Of a DNA stretch of 64,000 nt, positions 45,653 through 54,461 are shown one piece after another (position 1 is the first letter of the stretch; each line of letters begins with the position of its first letter). The notes under the pieces are model-generated. The model searched no databases and was not told the origin of the DNA. It saw only the letters and a program-made list of their open reading frames with translations. Position numbers and translations under genes: made by a program. The stretch is from Shewanella gaetbuli (GTDB lineage Bacteria; Pseudomonadota; Gammaproteobacteria; Enterobacterales; Shewanellaceae), in contig NZ_JAKIKP010000017.1 in NCBI RefSeq assembly GCF_023284065.1, positions 1 through 64,000 on the forward strand, read 5' to 3'.

Positions 45653-46129
45653 TTATGCTTTGAAGTGACCTGATTTTCCACCGCGCTTTTCCAGCAATTT
45701 CACTTGTGAAATAATCATATCTTTCTGCACAGCTTTACACATGTCATAAATGGTTAACGCCGCGACTGACGCGGCGGTTAATGCTTCCATTTCTACACCG
45801 GTTTTACCCGATAATTTACACAAACTATTAATGCGAACACGGTTAAACTCAGGCTCTGCCACTAAATCAACTTCCACCTTAGTGAGCATTAACGGATGAC
45901 ATAATGGAATCAAATCTGATGTTTTTTTCGCGGCTTGAATACCCGCAATACGAGCCGTAGCAAACACATCACCTTTGTGGTGGCTGCCGCTCATGATCAT
46001 CTCAAGGGTGGCTGGTGCCATTTCAATAAAAGCTTCAGCTCGTGCTTCACGTTCGGTTAACGCTTTGTCAGTGACATCGACCATGTGGGCGTTGCCATCT
46101 GCATTGATATGGGTAAATGCATTACTCAT
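45653..46129 (-). CDS. moaC: Cyclic pyranopterin monophosphate synthase MoaC
   Basis: The 158-residue MoaC closes the ring of cyclic pyranopterin monophosphate from the MoaA product. FTHINADGNAHMVDV at the start and LIPLCHPL, GKTGVEMEALTA and CKAVQKDM in the body are highly conserved family motifs. Confidence 0.96.
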   Translation of the reverse strand: MSNAFTHINADGNAHMVDVTDKALTEREARAEAFIEMAPATLEMIMSGSHHKGDVFATARIAGIQAAKKTSDLIPLCHPLMLTKVEVDLVAEPEFNRVRINSLCKLSGKTGVEMEALTAASVAALTIYDMCKAVQKDMIISQVKLLEKRGGKSGHFKA

Positions 46130-46165
46130 TAATGAATGCCGTCCTATAAATATTGAGTGGGAAGA

Positions 46166-47146
46166 TTATCCGCCAATTGAGGCTAAATGTTTTGTCACCC
46201 CAGTAATTCCTTGGTGAAGATAATGGGTTTGCTCTTTTTGTGCTAATTGACCATGAAGACGCTCAATAAGTTCAGCGCGTTGATTTGGATGTTGAAGCAA
46301 GTCCCGTAAATCCAAACCATTTTCAGTAAATAAACATAAGTGCAGCTTACCTTTTGCCGACACACGCAATCGATTACAACTGGCACAAAAGTCTTTGGCA
46401 TAAGGCATAATCAGCCCGATACGACCTTTATAATCTGGGCGACTGAAGTTTTGTGCAGGGCCGTCATCAACATTGGCGCGATCGTGCAACCAACCTTCAG
46501 CCATTAAGCGCGCTTTAATATCTGCACCCGCTAAATGATGGGCTTTAAAATACTCACGGCCTAAGCCTGTTTCCATTAACTCAATAAAACGCAAATCAAT
46601 GGGGGTGTTTTTTATCCAATGTAAAAAACGCGGTAAGTCTTTATCATTTAAACCTTTAAGCAACACGGCATTGACTTTTACTCGCTCAAAGCCAGCATCC
46701 AATGCGGCATCAATACCACGCATAACTTCATCAAATTTATTTTCACCGGTAATTTGATAAAACATCCGCGGGTCAAGGCTATCTACCGACACATTAATAC
46801 GTCGCAACCCGGCTTCGTACCACGCTTTGGCGTTTTTTTCTAATCGATAGCCGTTGGTGGTGGTTGCCACGGTTTTAATGTTGGGATTATCCGCAACAAT
46901 TCGCACAATATCAGTAAAGTCTTTGCGTAATGTTGGCTCGCCACCGGTAATACGAATCTTTTGCGTGCCAACCTCAGCAAAGGCGGCCACAAGATTTTCA
47001 ATTTCTGGTAACGTCAAGAAGCTAGGTTTGCCATCAGGACGATAGCCGTCAGGTAAACAATAAGTACATTTGAAGTTGCATACGTCAGTGACTGACATGC
47101 GCAAATAATGAAATTTTCGACCAAAGTTGTCTTGTAGTTGGGACAT
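46166..47146 (-). CDS. moaA: GTP 3',8-cyclase MoaA
   Basis: MoaA is the radical SAM enzyme beginning Moco synthesis from GTP. The 326-residue protein has the N-terminal cluster CNFKCTYC (Cys23, 27, 30), a C-terminal cluster with CASC...CLF and the C-terminal Gly-Gly needed for activity. ATG 47146 is chosen since GGAAAGG lies just before it; longer readings run through the riboswitch-like leader. It starts the moaACDE-modABC series. Confidence 0.95.
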   Translation of the reverse strand: MSQLQDNFGRKFHYLRMSVTDVCNFKCTYCLPDGYRPDGKPSFLTLPEIENLVAAFAEVGTQKIRITGGEPTLRKDFTDIVRIVADNPNIKTVATTTNGYRLEKNAKAWYEAGLRRINVSVDSLDPRMFYQITGENKFDEVMRGIDAALDAGFERVKVNAVLLKGLNDKDLPRFLHWIKNTPIDLRFIELMETGLGREYFKAHHLAGADIKARLMAEGWLHDRANVDDGPAQNFSRPDYKGRIGLIMPYAKDFCASCNRLRVSAKGKLHLCLFTENGLDLRDLLQHPNQRAELIERLHGQLAQKEQTHYLHQGITGVTKHLASIGG

Positions 47147-47149
47147 GTT

Positions 47150-47260
47150 AACCTTTCCAAGTGTGGGAGGTTGGTGCATTTCTTTACCAACCCCGGTGGC
47201 ATTATTACCACGGCTAAATACCCATATCTTTGGTGACGTAGGATAAAAAGCTCGGAGAAC
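47150..47260 (-). ncRNA. Moco riboswitch (molybdenum cofactor RNA motif)
   Basis: The moaA leader on the minus strand contains CTCCGAGC (around 47250-47257), a CCGTGG...CCACCGGGG stem, and GGTTGGT...ACCAACC (7 bp) enclosing AAAGAAATGC. CTCCC and the GGAAAGG that is also the moaA ribosome binding site follow. This arrangement matches the Moco RNA motif known upstream of moaA in gammaproteobacteria, where Moco binding limits translation. A TATAAT at 47272-47277 would start the transcript just before it. Assignment is from remembered motif features. Confidence 0.75.
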
Positions 47261-47271
47261 CGTCAAGCTTC

Positions 47272-47277
47272 ATTATA
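47272..47277 (-). promoter_or_regulatory. Candidate moaA -10 element
   Basis: TATAAT on the minus strand sits about a dozen bases before the Moco motif starts. No good -35 hexamer is seen 16-18 bases upstream, so an activator may be needed. Confidence 0.5.
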
Positions 47278-47496
47278 GGCCTAAAGTGGCTTTCAGCGCA
47301 CCTTAAATTAAATAATTTCTTCTCCTCAATAAGCGCAACATTTACAATTTGTGACACTGCTCACTTCTGTTTAATCGATAGAAATACTGGGCTACCCGAT
47401 AATTTTGCGGTAAGGTTAAGCAATAAGATAAAACGATCGTTTAGTTGTCGTAATAAAAACAATAAACCCGGGGTAAACGGGCAAATTAAAGGTGAT

Positions 47497-49152
47497 ATGA
47501 TGGAACGCGAATCAATGGAGTTCGACGTAGTTATCGTCGGAGCTGGCCCTGCAGGATTAGCCACTGCATGCCGTTTAATGCAAATATCAAAAGATGCCGA
47601 GCAAGACATATCAGTATGTGTCGTTGAAAAGGGCTCAGAAGTCGGTGCACACATTTTGTCAGGTGCGGTATTTCAAGCTGATGTTCTTGACGAACTATTC
47701 GATGATTGGCGCACCGCCGATGACTCTCCAATTAAAACCAAAGTCACTCACGACGACATCTATCTACTTAATTCTGACACCCAATCCCGTTTAATGCCAA
47801 ATAGCTTAGTGCCTAAAACCATGCACAATGAAGGTAATTACATTATTAGCGTGGGCAATTTATCTCGCTGGCTTGCTGAACGTGCAGAGGCAATGGGCGT
47901 TGAGATTTTTCCAGGCTTTGCTGCCAGCGAACTGTTATTCAATGAAGATAACAGTGTAAAAGGCATTCTTATAGGCGATATGGGTGTAGGCGAAGATGGT
48001 CAGCCTAAAGACAGCTATATGCCAGGAATGGAGCTTCACGCCAAATACACGGTATTTTCTGAAGGTTGCCGAGGTCATTTAGGCAAACAACTTATACAAA
48101 AATACCATTTAGATAATGGCAAAACTCCACAACATTACGGCTTAGGATTCAAAGAGATTTGGAAAATCCCACCAGAGCAACACCACGAAGGTAAAGTGGT
48201 TCACACTGGCGGTTGGCCACTCAATAACGGCTCATCTGGTGGTGGTTTCTTATATCATATGGAAGACAACCAAGTTGCTGTTGGGTTAATTGTTGATCTT
48301 AATTATAAAAATCCTCATTTAAGCCCGTTTGACGAATTTCAACGTTATAAAACTCACCCGGTCATTTCACAGTATTTAACCGGTGGTGAACGCATTACTT
48401 ATGGCGCCCGTGCTATTACTAAAGGCGGCTTAAACTCGTTACCTAAAATGAGTTTTCCTGGTGGGTTAATTATTGGTTGTAATGCAGGTACGCTGAATTT
48501 TGCCAAAATTAAAGGCACTCATACCGCCATAAAAAGCGGTATTATTGCGGCAAAAACACTAGGAGAAGGGCTGATTGCCGGGGTCACTGGCGGTAAAGAT
48601 CTTGACTGTTTTCAAACTCGGTTTGAACAAAGCTGGCTTTATGAAGAGCTTTATCAGTCACGTAACTTTGGTCCTGCACTACACAAGTTTGGCACTCTTC
48701 TGGGTGGCGCTTTTAACTTTATTGACCAAAACTGGTTTGGCGGTAAATTCCCTGTCACGTTTAGAGATAGCACCCCAGACTACGCCAACATGGGCTTAGC
48801 AAGCGACTTTAACAAAATTGACTACCCTAAGCCTGATGGAAAACTCAGTTTTGACAAGCTATCTTCGGTTTACTTATCGAATACCTACCATGAAGAAGAT
48901 CAGCTATGCCATCTTCGCTTAACAGATAATAGTATTCCTATTTCTGTTAATTTAACTAAGTTTGATGAACCCGCGCAGCGTTACTGCCCTGCAGGTGTTT
49001 ATGAAGTTGTTGAAGAGGCCGGTGAGAAAAAGTTTGTGATTAATGGTCAAAACTGTATCCACTGTAAAACATGCGACATTAAAGACCCAAGCCAAAATAT
49101 TACTTGGGTAACCCCTGAAGGTGGCGGCGGCCCTAACTACCCTAATATGTAG
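47497..49152 (+). CDS. Electron transfer flavoprotein-ubiquinone oxidoreductase
   Basis: ETF-QO passes electrons from electron transfer flavoprotein, reduced by acyl-CoA dehydrogenases, to the quinone pool at the membrane. The 551-residue protein has the FAD-binding VVIVGAGPAGLA near 9-20 and ends with a ferredoxin-like 4Fe-4S region including CIHCKTC and GGGPNYPNM. AAGGTG precedes the start; ATG 47497 or 47500 are both possible. It lies divergent from moaA. Confidence 0.95.
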   Translation: MMERESMEFDVVIVGAGPAGLATACRLMQISKDAEQDISVCVVEKGSEVGAHILSGAVFQADVLDELFDDWRTADDSPIKTKVTHDDIYLLNSDTQSRLMPNSLVPKTMHNEGNYIISVGNLSRWLAERAEAMGVEIFPGFAASELLFNEDNSVKGILIGDMGVGEDGQPKDSYMPGMELHAKYTVFSEGCRGHLGKQLIQKYHLDNGKTPQHYGLGFKEIWKIPPEQHHEGKVVHTGGWPLNNGSSGGGFLYHMEDNQVAVGLIVDLNYKNPHLSPFDEFQRYKTHPVISQYLTGGERITYGARAITKGGLNSLPKMSFPGGLIIGCNAGTLNFAKIKGTHTAIKSGIIAAKTLGEGLIAGVTGGKDLDCFQTRFEQSWLYEELYQSRNFGPALHKFGTLLGGAFNFIDQNWFGGKFPVTFRDSTPDYANMGLASDFNKIDYPKPDGKLSFDKLSSVYLSNTYHEEDQLCHLRLTDNSIPISVNLTKFDEPAQRYCPAGVYEVVEEAGEKKFVINGQNCIHCKTCDIKDPSQNITWVTPEGGGGPNYPNM

Positions 49153-49163
49153 CTTAACCCAAT

Positions 49164-49194
49164 AAAAACGCACCTATTTGATAGGTGCGTTTTT
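49164..49194. terminator. Terminator after ETF-QO
   Basis: A 13-bp stem (49164-49176 with 49182-49194) including AACGCACCTA/TAGGTGCGTT has loop TTTGA and a T-run on the plus strand and an A-run before it. Confidence 0.9.
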
Positions 49195-49242
49195 TTGTTG
49201 TTGGTTCAAGGTTAATTTAACTTGGAAACCATTTTTAGCCCA

Positions 49243-49620
49243 CTACTTTATAAACCTGATCGTCAGCGGGTATTTGTAGGCCGTGCCTTCTGATGCCTTA
49301 ATAATTGCAATAATGGTACAAATAATATCCACCAAGGCAATGACGCCTACCAATATAAATCCAATACCAACGAACATCAGTAAAAATGAAATACAGGCAT
49401 AAATAAACAAGCTGATTTTAAAGTTTACGCAATTTTTACCGCACTCATTGGCAAATTCAAATTCATCTCGTTTCATTAACCACACAATTAGTGGTCCTAG
49501 AATACTGCCCATAGGAATAATGTACCCAGCAAAACTTGAGGCGTAAATTAACACGCCCATATTACGCGCTTCTTTACTGGGTGTATCATCAACAGTTTCA
49601 GGGGTTGAAGTCGGCTCCAT
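49243..49620 (-). CDS. DUF4870-family membrane protein
   Basis: The 125-residue protein begins with an acidic/Pro stretch, then has three or four hydrophobic helices (about 22-50, 65-90, 85-112) with GSILGPLIVWL and EFANECGKNCVNFKIS, typical of DUF4870 proteins. Function is unknown; nothing in context suggests one. Confidence 0.75.
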   Translation of the reverse strand: MEPTSTPETVDDTPSKEARNMGVLIYASSFAGYIIPMGSILGPLIVWLMKRDEFEFANECGKNCVNFKISLFIYACISFLLMFVGIGFILVGVIALVDIICTIIAIIKASEGTAYKYPLTIRFIK

Positions 49621-49673
49621 TCGAGTTCCTTTTTGATTATTATTAAAGTTTATATCGTCATGTATGACAGCGG

Positions 49674-50360
49674 TTATTTACCATATAAGCGCATTTGCCA
49701 ATCTTCAATCACATTAAATTGAAGACGACGAGTTAATGAGTTAACCCAAGATTGAGCCAGCCCGGGGCAATTGAGTAAATATTGGTATTGTTGTGCATCG
49801 AATTCTGCTAAAAAATAAATTTCCATCGCCTTGGCGATGCTGATGTCAGATGAACGCTCAATTAAAAATAGACTATCTTGCTGATGAATATCACCTTCAG
49901 ACAACACCTTATAAAACCAGCCACACATTTTGCTTTGTTGCATGGCTAAGGCAAACTCTGGGTGGCCAAACTGTAAATTAAGCTTAAAACAAGGAGAGCG
50001 AGGCTGGGTGACTTGAACAGTAACATCACCAATTTGATAGATATCGCCAATATTGACCTGAGACTCATTTAAACCAACGGTGCTGATGTTTTCCCCCATG
50101 GCAGGAGCATCTTTAAATGAGGACATTAAATCCCAACGACGATACTGACCATAGTGCTCACGTGGAAAATGATGAATCACTCTATCTAAGCCACCATGAT
50201 GCTTAGGATCTGCCTCTGCATTACCAATAATACGGTCAAATTGCACCGTTAGTTTATCTGTTTGATGCTTTTGATTAATGCTGCTGGCAACTTGATTGTG
50301 CATTTGCACTTCATCACCCAAGTACAATCCCGAAATTTGATTTACTACACAGTGGTTCAT
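49674..50360 (-). CDS. MOSC-domain protein (YiiM type)
   Basis: The 228-residue protein resembles E. coli YiiM. It has the HHGGLDRVIHHFPREHY segment of the MOSC sulfur/cofactor-binding fold, GENISTVGL, TQPRSPCFKLN with the conserved Cys, and a C-terminal helical extension. YiiM-type proteins bind Moco and can reduce N-hydroxylated compounds in enterics. Given the Moco-rich neighbourhood a Moco-linked role is reasonable but unproven. Confidence 0.82.
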   Translation of the reverse strand: MNHCVVNQISGLYLGDEVQMHNQVASSINQKHQTDKLTVQFDRIIGNAEADPKHHGGLDRVIHHFPREHYGQYRRWDLMSSFKDAPAMGENISTVGLNESQVNIGDIYQIGDVTVQVTQPRSPCFKLNLQFGHPEFALAMQQSKMCGWFYKVLSEGDIHQQDSLFLIERSSDISIAKAMEIYFLAEFDAQQYQYLLNCPGLAQSWVNSLTRRLQFNVIEDWQMRLYGK

Positions 50361-50468
50361 TAATTACATCCTTGAAAACATGAGCATTCTTGTTCGGGTT
50401 TAGGGTTAACCGGAATACTTTTAAAGGCTTAGATGAATCAAGTTACCTAAATTAAAACCAAAAAGAAA

Positions 50469-50492
50469 GCCTTACTGGGGGAGCAGTAAGGC
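50469..50492 (-). terminator. Possible terminator or attenuator, PfkB gene / MOSC gene
   Basis: A 9-bp stem GCCTTACTG/CAGTAAGGC with loop GGGGAG is followed on the minus strand by TTTCTTTTT. It lies about 150 bases after the PfkB gene stop and 100 before the MOSC gene start, so it could end the first or attenuate the second. Confidence 0.6.
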
Positions 50493-50645
50493 CAAAATAT
50501 AAACGGGGAGTTCAAGCTAAATTGCATAGAGTCGAACGGATAACGCATTAACGCTCAATGAAAGCTGGGGAGCAATCATCTACCGCAAAAATAATAACGC
50601 CACACTATGACAATGAAATGACAATTCAAGCTAAATAGTCTGAAT

Positions 50646-51488
50646 TCAGGATAAATACTGTTTTAACTTATCGCCCGGCACCGAACTTGGAGTTGCCACA
50701 GCAAAAGCTGCCCACTTCGCGCCTTCTTTCATCGCTTGGGTAATTGTAAATCCATTGCAAAGCCCATGAATAACGCCTGCGGCATAGTTATCGCCCGCAC
50801 CAGTAGTATCAACGACTTCAGTTGTCTCAGCTAAAACATGTTGTTCACTGCTGGATTGATAAACGGTAGAGCCATGCTCACCATCTGTCACAATAAATGC
50901 CTGTAAATTATCCCCTGCTATAGATTGAGCAAATTGCCACGGCGCTTGGTTACACCGTCCCTGCATATCTGTTTTTGAAGCAATTAATATATGGCAGGGT
51001 CTTGGGCGTTCGTCTTTCGCTAATTGGGCTACCACTAAGGTTTCTGATTGGCTCATGGCCGCTAATGCCCACTCATCAGCGCCTTGTGCCGAGGTATTAA
51101 TGTAAAAGGCATCCCACTTTTGCCATTGTGGTTGTTGTTGCAAGGTGAATAGGGGTCTTTGAGGTCGAATAATAGTGCGTTCACCATCGGGGGTCATCAC
51201 AAGTAGCATTTCACAAGTGTTGCCCTCAAATCGTTGCACCATGCGGCAATCTAATCCTTGGGTACTGGCTTGAGCCACAATCCAGTCGCCAATGTCATCA
51301 GTGCCGACTTGACTCACTAACGACACTTGATGCCCTGCCCAAACTAAACCTAATCCGGTATTGGCTCCACCGCCTCCTAAACGCAAACCGCCGTCTTGAT
51401 AATGAAAGCGTCCACCTGAATGCAACGGTTTATCAAGCTGAAAAATACGATCACAATTGATATTCGCCAGTAATAATATATTCGCCAT
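50646..51488 (-). CDS. PfkB-family carbohydrate kinase
   Basis: The 280-residue protein has the ribokinase/PfkB fold: LGGGGANTGLGL near 36-48 and the signature DTTGAGDNYAAG near 230 with the catalytic Asp. It phosphorylates a sugar or nucleoside with ATP; the substrate cannot be fixed. It lies alone between a radical SAM gene and a MOSC gene with a terminator upstream. Confidence 0.85.
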   Translation of the reverse strand: MANILLLANINCDRIFQLDKPLHSGGRFHYQDGGLRLGGGGANTGLGLVWAGHQVSLVSQVGTDDIGDWIVAQASTQGLDCRMVQRFEGNTCEMLLVMTPDGERTIIRPQRPLFTLQQQPQWQKWDAFYINTSAQGADEWALAAMSQSETLVVAQLAKDERPRPCHILIASKTDMQGRCNQAPWQFAQSIAGDNLQAFIVTDGEHGSTVYQSSSEQHVLAETTEVVDTTGAGDNYAAGVIHGLCNGFTITQAMKEGAKWAAFAVATPSSVPGDKLKQYLS

Positions 51489-51540
51489 AATGAATCTATA
51501 GTCTTTTTATTTGATGATTTAAGATTACGCTTTATAAAAA

Positions 51541-51564
51541 AAACGGCAACCTTAGTTACCGTTT
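51541..51564. terminator. Terminator of the radical SAM gene
   Basis: AAACGGCAA pairs with TTACCGTTT (51541-51549 with 51556-51564, one mismatch), flanked by T-runs in both directions. It lies 20 bases after the radical SAM stop, so the PfkB gene is a separate unit. Confidence 0.75.
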
Positions 51565-51583
51565 TTTCCATTTTTTATGATGT

Positions 51584-52921
51584 TTACATATCTGTATCAG
51601 TAAGCGGCTTACGTAATTGCGCACGCACATTATCCATTCCGGAATAGAACTCTTTCATCATTAACAGTCCCATCATTTTGCCGTTGTCAGTGATGATCAA
51701 TCGGTCTGGGTTAACCGGGTCATTCTTGATAGCGCCAATGGCTTTCATTGAACTCATTTCTTTAAACAATGCGGTGTCAAGGTTCACCCCAAACTCATCG
51801 CGAAAATACTTACGAGACAAGCGCCCCGAAAACATCCCCAATAAAAAGCGATACTGCATCACTTCTTTCTTTTGATAAAGCTTTTGCTGCTCAACCGCCA
51901 TACGGCCTTGCGCGATACGCTCTTGGTACTTCTTCAATGAGAAAGTATTCACGTATAAGGTGTCGTTTAAAAAACTAAATGAACCTGAGCCAACACCAAG
52001 ATATTCATCATGATCAATAACGTATTCATCAAATCCTTCATCATTGGTTTTGCCAAAAGCCCAAGCCGACAATTGCGTATATTGGCCGGTTAACTTATTC
52101 AAAATCTGACGATACTGATTAATCATTTCACCGTGGGGTGCTGCTAAAGTGCCTTTAACACTTTTTCGTGTTTGATGAGTAATCATTAACGGGTAAGTGG
52201 TAATTTGTCTTGGGTCGAGCTTTGAGGCCATTTCAAGATCAGCCTGAATAACGTCTTCAGTTTGTCCTTTGAAACCAAAAATCAAATCGACATTGATGAT
52301 TGGAAATAACTCTTTAGCCGCCATGATGCGGTCGAAGGTTTGTTGGCCAGTACCAAACTTGTCTAAACGATCGGTCATTTTTAAAATGCCGTCATCAAAA
52401 CTTTGAACGCCGATAGACATTCTATCTACCAAGCCTTTTAATTGCTTAAATTCAGGGTTAGCCAAATGTTGAGGATCAGACTCACAAGAGACTTCTTTAA
52501 TATCTGGAAATAAGGTTTTAGCATGTTCAATTGTGCGAGCTAACTCATCTTCTAACACCGTCGTGGTGCCACCGCCGATATACATTGAGTCAAACTGATA
52601 GCCTAAATCTTTGGCCATCTGCATTTCTTTACGCAAAGCAACAAAATACTCGCGGGCTTTATCTTCACGGAATAAAAATCGGTGGAAAGTACAGAATGAA
52701 CACAAGGTGTGACAAAACGGAATGTGGGCATAAAGCATGTACTTACGCCCTTCAACAGGTTTTGGCATTCGATCTGTAGAAATAGTATCTAGGCGGAGGT
52801 TTTTATCTACATAAAACTGCATCACCTTTTCCATTGAGCTTACCATCCAATTTGGGACAGTAATATTTGATTGATAAGGTTCAATCAATGCATCAGTGGT
52901 AGGTTGAATAATTGAAGACAT
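51584..52921 (-). CDS. HemN-like radical SAM protein
   Basis: The 445-residue protein has the radical SAM cluster CHTLCSFC (Cys70, 74, 77), MYIGGGTTTVL near 112, and LGVGSGSFSFL, all typical of the HemN/HemW/HutW group. Some such proteins are coproporphyrinogen dehydrogenases, others heme chaperones or heme-degrading enzymes such as ChuW. The HemN trip-wire start and a C-terminal HemN domain cannot be separated by eye. No heme uptake genes are beside it, so I leave the function open. Confidence 0.8.
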   Translation of the reverse strand: MSSIIQPTTDALIEPYQSNITVPNWMVSSMEKVMQFYVDKNLRLDTISTDRMPKPVEGRKYMLYAHIPFCHTLCSFCTFHRFLFREDKAREYFVALRKEMQMAKDLGYQFDSMYIGGGTTTVLEDELARTIEHAKTLFPDIKEVSCESDPQHLANPEFKQLKGLVDRMSIGVQSFDDGILKMTDRLDKFGTGQQTFDRIMAAKELFPIINVDLIFGFKGQTEDVIQADLEMASKLDPRQITTYPLMITHQTRKSVKGTLAAPHGEMINQYRQILNKLTGQYTQLSAWAFGKTNDEGFDEYVIDHDEYLGVGSGSFSFLNDTLYVNTFSLKKYQERIAQGRMAVEQQKLYQKKEVMQYRFLLGMFSGRLSRKYFRDEFGVNLDTALFKEMSSMKAIGAIKNDPVNPDRLIITDNGKMMGLLMMKEFYSGMDNVRAQLRKPLTDTDM

Positions 52922-53145
52922 AAATAATCCTATAACGAGGCCTTGATAGTAAAATCATTGATTACAAAGCAATAAAAAGAGGCTTAACTAAAAAGCAGAA
53001 ATGTGAAAGTACCACTTTAAATATAAATAAAGTGTGAGCTCAACAATGGATACGCAATCTAACAAAAAAATCACCGTTCAATTGTTAAACAGATCATACT
53101 TTAGCAATTAATAATGTAATCCTAGCTCATTTTTAGTTAAACCTG

Positions 53146-53511
53146 TTAACGAGCCGACACCAACTCAAAACGGATCATAAAAAGTGGTGGCTGATTAGGA
53201 TAAACCTTATTGATTAATTGCTTGAGCTCATTTAAAGGTAAACTTTCTTGCTCAGCATGGTATTCATTTATGTCGTCAAACGCCAACGGTTCAACCGATA
53301 ATATGCGAATATCGCAGACTTTTTGGTTGGTCTCAAGCGTGAACACTTCAACCTGTGTACCGGGTTGATAATGGCTCTCTGATTCATCACGAATGGTAAT
53401 GGTTTTTTTAGCCGATTTAATTAATGGTGTTAAAAACTCAAAAAAGGTAATGGTGGTGGGTACTGTAGAATTTGATATTGGCGATATGGGAGTTTTTGGA
53501 GTGGTGTGCAT
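53146..53511 (-). CDS. yqfB: ASCH-domain N4-acetylcytidine amidohydrolase YqfB
   Basis: E. coli YqfB hydrolyses N4-acetylcytidine to cytidine. This protein matches it in ITFFEFL, KTITIRDESESHY and the AEQESLPLNELKQLI region near the C-terminus. I choose ATG 53511 (121 residues), where GAGG lies about six bases upstream; ATG 53526 abuts a long palindrome. The N-terminal 20 residues are rich in Pro, Thr and Ser and precede the domain. The gene follows a CBS-domain gene. Confidence 0.82.
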   Translation of the reverse strand: MHTTPKTPISPISNSTVPTTITFFEFLTPLIKSAKKTITIRDESESHYQPGTQVEVFTLETNQKVCDIRILSVEPLAFDDINEYHAEQESLPLNELKQLINKVYPNQPPLFMIRFELVSAR

Positions 53512-53526
53512 GCTCGCCTCATTCAT

Positions 53527-53577
53527 TATTGGCCAGTATAATATTGCCTTGGCCAGTCAATATTATACTGGCCAATA
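53527..53577. repeat. 20-bp perfect palindrome with competing 9-bp hairpin upstream of yqfB
   Basis: The arms TATTGGCCAGTATAATATTG (53527-53546) and its exact complement (53558-53577) are perfect and separated by 11 bases. Within the spacer TTGGCCAGT (53549-53557) repeats the start of the arm and can instead pair with ACTGGCCAA (53567-53575), so two mutually exclusive hairpins are possible. It lies between the CBS-gene stop (53589) and yqfB starts (53526 or 53511). No T-run follows. It may be an operator, attenuator or remnant of a small mobile repeat. Confidence 0.85.
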
Positions 53578-53588
53578 GCAAAAGAATC

Positions 53589-54149
53589 TTAGTGTGATGC
53601 TGAGTAAAGCTTGCCAAACGAGGGTTGCTGATTAATTTCAACCGACACATAAAGCTTACGTTGAACATCATTTGCTGCAATAAGTCCTCTGATATGGTGA
53701 GTATCACGATCAACCACTAACACATGTTGCAAGCCACTTTCTTGTAACGTTGCCACAATATCACGCACCTTGGCTTTTTCCAGTTGCTTATAATCTAATG
53801 CTAATAATGACTCTCTAGGTATCATCACTTCCGTCACTAACAACTCATTAATGGTGACATGGTTTTCTTTCGCTTTAACAAGCAGTTTACGCTGCAAAAG
53901 TTCTTGTTCAGTAATGACACCAACAAATTGATCATTTTTATCAACCACGAGTCTCATGTCTGAGTGAGTATGCTCCATTATTTTTAGCGTTCCAACTGCC
54001 GTAGTAGAGGTATCAACAACAATCGGTCTTGAGGTATCAAAGTCAGTGAATAGCTCTAATGCACTAGCATCTAAATAAGACTGACAAGGTTTACTAGACC
54101 ATAAAAGGTGATCCACTGGGGCGGTGCTAAAAAGTTCTAAATTACGCAT
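53589..54149 (-). CDS. CBS-domain pair protein
   Basis: The product is 186 residues from ATG 54149, which has TTGGAG nine bases upstream. Two CBS repeats (about 48-100 and 105-165; VGVITEQELLQRK and HVLVVDRDTHHIRGLIAANDVQRKL) form a Bateman module that usually binds adenine nucleotides. No catalytic domain is present. It precedes yqfB on the same strand; a link between them is not established. Confidence 0.82.
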   Translation of the reverse strand: MRNLELFSTAPVDHLLWSSKPCQSYLDASALELFTDFDTSRPIVVDTSTTAVGTLKIMEHTHSDMRLVVDKNDQFVGVITEQELLQRKLLVKAKENHVTINELLVTEVMIPRESLLALDYKQLEKAKVRDIVATLQESGLQHVLVVDRDTHHIRGLIAANDVQRKLYVSVEINQQPSFGKLYSASH

Positions 54150-54461
54150 GATTATCTCCAATAAATTAACTAAGAGATTAGGGCACTGAATTTAACTAAG
54201 ACTCGTTTGTGGGTAAGACTTACTTTCAGAAATGGTGCCTTGATAGGGGGCTATCTGCATCAAAACCATAACCTGATGAGTTCACTTTGCGCCTCCCTCA
54301 ACACGATTGCAACGACTTATTCCTTAATTAAACCTTAATTAATTATGGTAAATTTTTAAGCGCTAGTGTTGTTTTTTTGTAACCTCACGGTGAAAACCTT
54401 ACCTTGCACGCCTCAGTCAAAGCGAGCATAAACCCAATAAAATCAAAGCAATGAACCGGTG
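54150..54461. other. Non-coding gap between CBS and AraC-type genes
   Basis: Both flanking genes read leftward. The region of 312 bases presumably holds the CBS-gene promoter. A CCTTAATTAA pair forms a short direct repeat near 54323-54340. I saw no gene, no RNA gene and no strong terminator. Confidence 0.5.

Noticed and set aside
53527..53577. Integron attC-like or CRISPR-like palindrome
   Set aside because: It is a single perfect palindrome without the asymmetry or core sites of attC and without repeated units, so neither label fits.
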